Assembly: GCF_018446385.1 (NCBI RefSeq)
Contig: NC_055991.1
Location: 119,951,794 to 120,015,793 of the forward strand
Direction: 5' to 3'
DNA: 64,000 nucleotides
Origin: Zingiber officinale
Taxonomy: Eukaryota > Streptophyta > Magnoliopsida > Zingiberales > Zingiberaceae
The notes under the pieces: model-generated
Database searches by the model: none
Told to the model about the DNA's origin: nothing
Seen by the model: the letters and a program-made list of their open reading frames with translations, nothing else
Translations under genes and position numbers: made by a program
Shown: in pieces, positions 55,910 to 64,000 of the stretch
Layout: the number at the start of each line of letters is the position of its first letter
Numbering within the stretch: position 1 is the first letter of the stretch

Positions 55910-58900
55910 ATGGCTGGATCGAGCATCTACCCACTGAAGTTCGAAGGAGACTTCGTGCAATGAAAACGTCGGATGGAGGTATTCTTGAAAATGGACTTTG
56001 AGATTCTCTTAATTATAAAATATGATTTTGCAGCTCCCAAAGACCCACAAGGAAATGAAAAAGAAGAATACCAATGGACCAAGAAGGAGCAAACATACTG
56101 TTAGAGTGTATACTAAAAGTCTAGCTTTTTGTATAAACATATAAGAATCACATTGGTCAAATGCCTACATTTATGCTAAGTGTAGTTGTCCATTTAATTT
56201 ATATTGTAGATAACATGGTGTGAGGAGACACACAAAAGATCATGTTATCAGATCCTTATAAATTATAAACAGTTGCTCACAACCAAGATGGAATGAGACA
56301 ACCCATTGGAGTGGTTGTAGTGTAATTAGGTATTAATTTATCTTGACTAATAAATTACACTAGTACACTATGAGTGTATTGAGCATGACCAATTGAGGTA
56401 GTATCTTTTTATATTGACTATATAAAAGAACAATACCTCTGTTATTATGGAAGTGTGTACTCTTAATCATGATATAATAACAAGCACATATATTTAGTAT
56501 TTATTTATTTGATTTATCAAAGGGTGTGATTTAGCTCATTAAATCAATAGACCCGATAAGTTGAGAAATGATATTATTTATATGGTGTGTTGTTGATTAT
56601 AGAATGAAACTGTGTCATAGTAATCTAGGTTGATGTCCCCTTGAGGAGCTCATAAGGATTGTCATGTAAACCCTGCAGGTGAACTTAGTCCAACATGACG
56701 ATAAGGTTGAGTGGTACTACTCTTGGAGCTAGATATTAATTAAGTGAGTTGTCAGTAACTCAATTAATTAGTGGACATTCAATATCTTAAACACAGGGAG
56801 ACTAACACACTCATGATAAGAAGAAGCTCATATAGTAATATGAGATTGGTGCGGTAGTGAAATAATAACTCTTTAGTGGAATGAGATATTATTGATGAAC
56901 TTGAGTTGGGTGTTCGGGGCGAACATGGGAAGCTCAAGCTCATCGGGTGACCAAAACCAATTCCTCCTCTCGGTCCCTATTGTAGCCTCTTATTTATAAA
57001 GTCTTATATCCACCCAAACCCAACTTCTTACCCACCTTAAGGTGACCGGCCAAGCCAAGCTTGGAGCCCAAGCTAGGGCCGGCCAAACTAAGGTTAGATG
57101 AGTTCAAGTCGTGGCCAGCCCTAGCTTGGAGCCCAAGTAAGGGTGGCCGACCACATTGAATTTAAAAGGAAGTTTTATTTTGTAAAATCTTTCCTTTTAT
57201 AGAGATCCATTAAAAGGATTTAAAAGGATGATTTTAATATAAAACTTTCCTTTTTTAGATCGGTTATAAAAGGAAATAAAAGGAAGTTTTTGTTTTTTTT
57301 GAAAACTTTAATTTTATGTTGGTTTTAAAAGAGAATTTTAAAATTTTAAAATCTTTCCTTTTATAGCTTTCTACAAAGGAATAAAAGAGAGATTTGAAAT
57401 CTTTCCTTATTTGTATTTATCTATAATGTGAAAGAAAGATTTTAATTTTTTGATAAAACTTTCCTTTCTTGAAACCATGTTTTATTCTAAATCTTATCTT
57501 TTATAGATATCCATAAAAGGATTTAAAAGAGAGAGATTTTAATTTATAAGACATTCCTTTTAGAACTATCCACAAAAGGGATTTTTAAAGAGAGATTTTA
57601 ATTTTTATTTAAAATCTTTCCTTACTTGGAGAACAAGCATGTGGCCGACCATGATAAGAAGAAAAGGAAGTTTTAATTTTTTATTTTAAAACTTTCCTTT
57701 TTAGTCATTGGCAAGGAATATAAGGAAGTTTTAATTATGTTTAAAACTTTCCTTATTTGCCAAGACTAAGGAATATAAAAGAGAGGGTAGATGTGCATCA
57801 CCTCACAATGATATACATCTTCTATTCCTCTCCTCTCTTCCTTGGTGGTGGTCGACCCTTACTCTTTCTCTCTTCCCCTTTGTTTTCCCTCTTAGTGGCC
57901 GGCGGCATATTGGTGTGGAGATCCATTGATGGCCGGTTGCTTGAAGGAGAAGAAGAAGAGAAGGAGATTCTCTTGTCTAGCATCCCTTGGAAGAAAGTTG
58001 GTGGTCGAACTTCATCATCTCTTGGAGAAAGTTGGTGGCTAAAACTTGAAAAGAAGAAGAAAGCTTGGGTGGATTCTCATCTTGGTAGATTGTCGCCCAC
58101 ACGACGTCTGAGATAAGAAGAGGAATACAATAGAAGATCAAGAGGTCTATAAGTTATAAGAGGTATAACTAGTTATGAGTTTCCGCATCATAACTAGTTC
58201 ATCTTTTGTATAGATCTTGAAAAACCAAACACAAGAGGTTATCGATTTTAATTATCGTTTTTGTTAGCGATTTTCGTTTCAATTTCATGTTTCGATAATG
58301 TGTTTCTATTGAGGTCTCTATTGTTAAACCATATTTACTGTGAAAAGTTTAAATATTCGATTTCTTTGAAAGACTTTGTCTAGGCAGTGGTGGATGATCC
58401 CATACCCAAGAAGGTCTAGTGCTCGCCACGTTTGACCTGTAAGCCAATATTTGAAATAGATATTTGATCAACTTCTGTAATATGGTTTAACTTAGGAAGA
58501 TCACATCTGTTGAACTTGAAGTAAGAATGTTAAGTTTCGTTCCCAATTCAAGTTTAACTTCTAAAGGAAAATTTTGGATTAATAATGTTAAGTATCGTTT
58601 GCAATCTAAATTTAACTTTAGTAAAACACATGGGTAGCTAGGATAGTTCTATGGTTCTACAAATTTTTGTATAGGGAAACTAGGACGGTATTCCGAGTAG
58701 CAACCAACAAATACTTCGTAGCAAATAGACAAACCGAGTTCCACATGCTCAGCGTACTTCACCCCAGGAAGCCAATCGGATTGGAGATTACGAATTAGCA
58801 AAGGAACTTTAAGCGAAGTTCCTTGAACTACATGAAAGTACGTGCGAAGACAAGCTCGCAAAACGGGATCTATTTCGGAACCAACTGACGAACCTTTGGC

Positions 58901-59560
58901 TAAAAGGAGAATCAGTAGCGTAACTGCACGCTAAACTGAAGGAGTTGATCACCGAACTCACGAATCTCGGAGAAAAGATAACAAATCGAGATTCTCTAAG
59001 GTATGCATTAAATTTTTTTCCAAGGACACCTGAATGATCCTCAATTGTCGACTCCTATTATATTTCTAAAAATCTAACGGTAAGCACATTAGAAAGTTTA
59101 TTTTCCACTTTAGAACTTCATGAATCTAGATATGCAGAATAAAGGAGCCAAGTCAGACAATTGCCCTAAAGGTAAGAATCGATGATCCAAACTTCGAAGC
59201 ATCAATCGACGAAGATGAAGCAACGTTATTGATAAAAAAATTTAGTAACTTTATTAAATCTAATAAATTTAATAAGTCACAGGCGAAAAAATATTTTTGG
59301 AACAAAAGGAAGGTCTGATGCTACAACTTCTATGGAGAAGGACACATCAAGGACAATTGCCCTGAACTAAAGAAGAAGGAGAAGGATAAGGGCAAAATAC
59401 CAACAAGATCGAAGCGCAGGATCTTAAAAGCTACATGAGATGAATCGTCGTCCTCCGAGTTTGAGATCGAAGCTTACGCCGGACTAACTCTAATGGAAGA
59501 CCACCAAGGAGAAAATGAAAGCAGCTCAGAGATGAACATCGATGAAAGGAGAGGATAATT
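55910..59560 (+). pseudogene. Degenerate gag of family B, split by a solo LTR
   Basis: Begins MAGSSIYPLKFEGDF at 55910, parallel to the gag of family A, and continues KMDFEILLIIKYDFAAP to 56093, with one stop. It resumes at 58715 after the solo LTR with many stops. A zinc-knuckle remnant (CYNFYGEGHIKDNC, starting near 59319) has lost one cysteine to phenylalanine. The acidic tail (ESSSEMNIDE) follows near 59520. Not functional. Confidence 0.85.
56099..58709 (+). mobile_element. Solo LTR of family E in the B gag (2611 bp)
   Basis: Starts TGTTAGAGTGTATACTAAAAG and ends GCAACCAACA. Flanks CATAC (56094-56098) and AATAC (58710-58714) match at four of five bases, so they are probably a mutated target duplication. 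It is collinear with the E LTRs at 18337 and 22723, including the repeat array (about 57170-57780). The open frame at 57757-58116 is LTR sequence, not a gene. Confidence 0.9.
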
Positions 59561-60452
59561 AGAAGAAAGCTGCGATTAAGGAGGAGCATCAGAACACGAG
59601 GTAAGTGAGGTACATGTGCTATCTCTTAAGCAATCTTTTGGATTTATCAAAATGTTTTCTAAAAATATATGCAAATTAGAAAAAGAAAATAGTGAATTGA
59701 AAAGATAATTATCTAATGCAGACCCACTAGAATTGTTTGATAATTTAAAATTAGAAAACGAAAATTTAAAAATATAAATATAGAAATTGAAAGATTATCA
59801 TGCATGTTCTAACTACATTCAACCAAAGTTTAGAAATTATGCTAGAATCAACTAGTACATTAGAAATTACCAAGGACAAATTAAGAAAATTTCTAAAAAT
59901 TATGTACCTCCCAAATTTTTAGTAAATCCAGTAGATATGAATCTATATTGGATTCCAAAATTTTTTTTAGATTAAACTCTAATTTTTTAATTATTTGGAT
60001 AGAAATTATCCTAATTAGAAAAATATTTTTTTTTGTTGAGTTATTTTTTTATTGACGAAAATCATACTTTAAAATTTAAAATCATTTCATAGATTAAAAT
60101 TTTAAAACTCTTATTCTTGTGTAATAAAATATTATATTCCTTATTCTTTCAAATATCTTTTTCTGAAATCTATTAACTTATTGGTAATCGTTGTAATGTA
60201 CCCCTCGAAAAGTCTTTAAAATTTTTCTAACAGTTTACTTAATTTTTTCCCGATTGTTTTTATGTGATCAGAGGGGAAGATATAAGTAAAAGTAAAGGGA
60301 GATTAAGGGGGAGTTAGGATAATTCCCATAATTTTTATCCTTGTATTTATTTTTGTAATTAACTTATTTAATTCATTACTTTTCTATATTATTTCATTGT
60401 ATTTTTAACTCTAACTTGAACTTGGATTGATGCACATTAAAAAGGGAGAGAT
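59561..60452 (+). mobile_element. Non-coding 3' interior of family B
   Basis: AT-rich, no pol domain in any frame. A purine-rich AAAAAGGGAGAGAT (60439-60452) directly precedes the 3' LTR and is the polypurine tract. Confidence 0.8.
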
Positions 60453-61346
60453 TGTTAGTACCTCGGGGAAGTTTTGATGTGGTCAACTAAAGTTTAGTTA
60501 GGTTCTATTGTGTCTGATCCTTATGTCTAAGTATACAGGAGCATAGGAACATAAGAAGTTGAGCGGAAGACACAGCTAGCGAGAAAGATTGCATGGAAGG
60601 GAGTTGACGGGCTCGGTGCATTTGAAGGACGGGATGCTGCTGAGGAGTACACTTGCGGATAAGGACACGTGCAGTGGTCTGAGGGACGAGAAGTCAGGGA
60701 GGAAGGCTACTCGAGGAGAAGGTCGGAGTTGGGTTCAGGTGAGCTCAACTCCAATTAGCCGAAGAATCACCTACGCGAAGAACTATGCGAAGAGACCAAC
60801 TTTTCTACTGAGGTGCCTTGTGGAAAGCGCCTTCCATGGCTAGAAGGCGCCTTCGATGAATAGTGCGAAAGCATCTTCCAGCCTATTGAAGGCATCTTCC
60901 CTAGATGCTAACCGAAGATAAAATTTTATTTTTAGCAATAAGATTTACCATGCTGGAGACACCTTCCACCCTATTGAAGGCGCCTCCCAACTTCAGATAG
61001 AATTTTTCAGGGACTATAAAAAGAACCCTAGAGTTTGGAATAATTCAACAACTTGAACAACAAGTATTGTACACTTTCCTAGTCTTTCTTTTGAGCTATC
61101 AACTTCTATAAGAGGCTTCTCCGCCTACAACAAAGGAGAATTCTAGTGGAGCTTTCTTCAACGCCTTAAATTAACAACCACATAGGTTGTAACTAAGTAA
61201 ATAGAATTGTCCTCTTACTTTCTTTATTTAGTTGTTCAATTAATTCATTATTATTATGCTAGTCTAATCAAATCAAATGATCGAGAAAGAAGTTATTTTT
61301 TTTTGTAGGTAATTCACTTCCTCTTGTCGATCCTACTGTGCCAACA
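60453..61346 (+). repeat. 3' LTR of family B (894 bp)
   Basis: Starts TGTTAGTACCTC and ends CTGTGCCAACA. The palindrome seen in the 5' LTR is decayed in its right arm (60912-60937). TATA at about 61015 (CTATAAAAAGAACC). Confidence 0.95.
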
Positions 61347-62385
61347 CTTGATGCTCGGCTAGAGGAGGTGAATATCCGATCACCCACTTCGATCGTTTCC
61401 TTCACTTGTTAGTGCAGCAGAAATACAAACAAGCAAATAGAAAATTAATCTAAAGACAATAAAAATAAGAAGAACAAGCCGACACGTTTGTTTACGTGGT
61501 TCAGAGATAGATTACTCCTACTCTACAGTTGTCCATAAGGTAGACGATTCGAATCCATCGGTGAATGATTCCCTGGAAAGCTCCGGATAGCTCAAGCTCC
61601 TTGTCGATGGATAAACCTCGCCACAAACATTTGAACACACACTCTTGATCATCAAGAGAGCTTTAGAGACTCTAATAAAGGTTAACTACTATTGTCGTCA
61701 TCAAGGTCATCCACCTCGAGCTCTATTAAATAGAGTTCAGGAGGAAAACACCAAGTTGTTTTCTCATTACCAGTCAATTGGCCTCGTGTGGAATTCGACC
61801 ATTACATGCCAATGACTCGATACCAGTCGATTGGTGGACTAGTCGACTGGTCCACTTCAGTCGAGAGAACAAAAATATTATGTTCTCTCCCCGGTCGACT
61901 GGTACATACACCAGTCGACTGGTAAACCCTAAACCTAGAATTTACCTCAAGTACATTCTCTCAGTACTCGTCTTTGCCCGCACACCCTTTACCTTACCTT
62001 TTAGTCTCCTCCATCAGTCTTGTGCCCCTTAGATGCTTCCCCATTCTTCATGCTTTGCCTTCAAGAGCTTCCTTCGGTCTTGTCCTTGTTGTCGGGTCTT
62101 CTATTGCCATGAGACTCTCCGCTTCGGGACTTTAATCTTGCCAAGTCTCATTTGGACTTACGTTGCCAAGACTATATACGTGAACTTACATCGTCAAGAC
62201 TCCACTTGGACTTTCGCCTTTGCTAAGATCCCACTTGGACTTTACCTTTGCCAAGATCACACTTGAATTTTCCTTGTTGTGCCTACATTCTGCACACTCA
62301 CAAGTGCATATCAAATACAACAATAATCCTAACTTAAACCTTTGCACAAACATCAAAACGTAAGGTCACACAGATTGCTCCAATA

Positions 62386-63287
62386 ATCTCCCCTTTTGAT
62401 GTTTAGCAATTCATTTAAATTAGGGAAACAATATAACAGTACATATGTAAATAAATATACAAACCAATTCATGCATAAATTATGGAACCTAATCCTAGGC
62501 TCTCTCTTTACCTAAGCTCCCCCTTGACTTAGGATTTCCTGCAAAGGTAAACTTCTCCTCTTTGCTAATAAATAAGCAATCTACTCATGCTTATATCATG
62601 AAAGCTAATCCTAGGCTCCCCCTTTACCCAAACTCCCCCTTGAGCTAGGATCTCTTGCAAAGGTATTTAAATTTTTCACTTAAACCTAAACTTCTCCTCC
62701 TTTACCATACATCAAAAGAAGTTTTAAAAATATCTCAATTATTGGACTCTTTAACTTCTAATGACCATAATTATCATATATTAATCCCCTATAAGATTAC
62801 ATACATGTTTACCATCTTGTTGGTCATTTCCTATTATTGAAAAACAGTTTCAGATTGTATCAGTCGACTGCCATAGGTCCCAGTCGATTGCTCTCATCGA
62901 ATCAAACTCATAGAATCATTCTGTGCTTGATGAACACTGTTCCTAATCAACTGGTATCTAAGCCAATTGACTGGCACCCTATTTCAGCCCCGAACAACAT
63001 TCTGAACTCAATTTCAGAAATGCATCAAAAATTTGACAGACTTCTAAAAATTCTTAAATTTTGTTGAGATGTCTGTTTTACCAATGTTTACTTGGAAAAA
63101 ATATATTTATCTTAGATCCCAAGATTGGCACAAAATCTAAAACTATTTAAATGGTTCAATTGAACCTTGATCTAAAGTCATAGTTTTGATTTCCTCTTCA
63201 TGTATCTGCCTATATTAAATCATAATGTATTCCTAATATTAATTTATATGACATCTATACATCTAAAGTAAATTTTCATGCAATATG
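62386..63287 (-). mobile_element. Interior of the family C element, no coding region
   Basis: Adjoins the C 3' LTR. Two tandem units of about 105 bp (62490-62560 and 62598-62665) share CTAATCCTAGGCTC, then CCCCCTTGA and AGGAT, then TGCAAAGGTA. AGTCGACTG and AGTCGATTG recur at 62862-62892. No gag or pol frame is visible before the next LTR begins. Confidence 0.6.
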
Positions 63288-64000
63288 TGTAGGTCCTTTG
63301 TGGCCGGCAAGAGGGGGTGAATTACCTGAAAATGAAAATGTAAACCTTTCTCAATCTTATAGCTTAATTAAAACAACCACTTGTATAAAAAAGAAATAAG
63401 AAACAAATTAACTAAAGACAGAGGCACAGAAATTTACTTAGTTTGTAATCAGATGATTGCTAATCTAAGGCAAGTAAAGCTGACTATGACGATATCCTTT
63501 GGGCGGAGTAGCCTCTTACAATGTTGACAACTCACACAGTAATAGAACAGATAAAGAACTCGTTTACAATTGTTGTTCTTGAACTACTAAAATCAGGGTT
63601 GCATTTATAAGTTTGATCTGAGCACTTTGAAAGGCTCCGGGCGCCTGAGCATAGATAAAAGTTTATCCGCATAGCAACGGATCACAACAGCTCGACAAGT
63701 GTTAAGTTTTGTGGTCTGGGCATTTGGACCAGGTCCGGGCGCCTGGACTGGGTTGAACTAGCCCTCGACCGGGGCACCCTAGCTGGCCCCGGGGGTCTGG
63801 GCGCCTAGAGTCAACACAATGTTGACTTTTTGTCTGGGTCTTCCGCTCTGACTCCACTCGCCTGGGTGATTTCGGCCATCTAGAATAGGGCTCACCCAAA
63901 CTCTTTTTCCGACCTTCTTGAGCAACCTTCTGCTCCGGTTTCTCGTCCCTCGGAACCGTCGCGCATTTCCTTCTTGTCCGCTAGCATATTCTTCCGTAGC
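63288..64000 (-). mobile_element. LTR of A/B-related family, cut by window edge
   Basis: The left edge TGTAGGTCCTTTGTGG is the complement of an LTR 3' end (..CCTACA), followed by GGCAAGAGGGGGTGAATTACC, which matches the end of family B LTRs read backwards. The interior has the A-type palindrome (63654-63667, GATAAA and TTTATC), GGGCGCC motifs and AACATTGTTGACTTTT-type sequence as in 1-589. A minus-strand TATA lies near 63600-63610. Confidence 0.8.

Larger units (their letters stand above)
54373..61346 (+). mobile_element. Gag-only LTR retrotransposon, family B, with nested insertions
   Basis: LTRs at 54373-55850 and 60453-61346; target duplication CTTGA (54368-54372 and 61347-61351). Without the 589-bp insertion the 5' LTR is about 880 bp, close to the 894 bp of the 3' LTR. 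The interior holds a decayed gag and a solo E LTR (56099-58709). There is no pol. Like family A, it is a gag-only element of copia type. Confidence 0.95.
54359..62385 (-). mobile_element. 3' LTR of family C, split by insertion of element B
   Basis: The two pieces 54359-54372 and 61352-62385 together give 1048 bp, almost exactly the length of the solo LTR at 36972-38020 (1049 bp), in opposite orientation. Left edge TGTTGGGACC (complement of GGTCCCAACA); right edge GATTGCTCCAATA (complement of TATTGGAGCAATC). The inner side carries a polypurine tract on the minus strand (AAAAGGGGAGAT), so this is a 3' LTR. It contains several AGTCGACTGGT copies (61780-61930). Confidence 0.92.

Noticed and set aside
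1-64000. The same-strand A-type LTRs at both window edges as ends of one element
   Set aside because: They are 63 kb apart, differ in many places and enclose a host gene and many independently inserted elements.
1-64000. tRNA, rRNA, CRISPR or bacterial-type signals
   Set aside because: None seen. TGGTATCAGAG words are retroelement primer sites, not tRNA genes, and the genome is a plant nuclear one.

Overview
The window is a repeat-dominated stretch of a plant nuclear genome. The one recognisable intact host gene is a six-exon phytoene synthase (PSY) on the minus strand (28421-30058). Plant-only transposon families support this: Ty1/copia and Ty3/gypsy LTR elements, CACTA, a Mutator-like element (MULE) and a TRIM. 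I suspect a monocot, perhaps Zingiberales, from the general look of the LTR families, but nothing here proves it.

Layout. 1-18336: old nested LTR fragments, a 2.4 kb direct duplication (3939-6370 and 8963-11373) carrying a CACTA terminus inside a minus-strand LTR, a solo LTR with a clean 5-bp target duplication (11692-12951) and a decayed gypsy block. 18337-25313: a copia element with 2.3-2.6 kb LTRs whose pol is missing. 25314-31037: the PSY locus, with PSY, a duplicated and broken 3' end of PSY, a TRIM, a copia RNase H stub, a leader with micro-uORFs and a threefold leader repeat. 31038-34975: a complete gag-only LTR element with target duplication GTAGT, about 980 bp upstream of the PSY start. 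34981-40490: a CACTA element that lost its left terminus and its DDE domain and was split by a solo LTR (36972-38020). 42298-45065: a large foldback structure made of three nested palindromes enclosing an exon-intron fragment of a SEC31-like gene. 46265-52008: a complete 5744-bp MULE with 10-bp target duplications, long terminal inverted repeats, a mudrA-type transposase gene silenced by in-frame stops, and a convergent, apparently intact two-exon gene for a viroplasmin/RNase H1 N-terminal domain protein. 52019-53160: a fragment of a CDCA7-like zinc-finger gene. 53478-64000: a nest in which element B (54373-61346) sits in the LTR of element C, and B itself holds a 589-bp MULE-like element and a solo LTR.

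How it fits together. PSY makes phytoene in plastids and looks functional: both Asp-rich motifs and all splice sites are present. Everything else is mobile DNA or fragments of genes (SEC31-like, CDCA7-like, PSY itself) copied or stranded among mobile DNA. The most novel-looking items are the intact viroplasmin-domain gene inside the MULE, the SEC31-bearing foldback, and a palindrome upstream of the TATA box that is kept in several LTR families while its sequence changes in a paired way.
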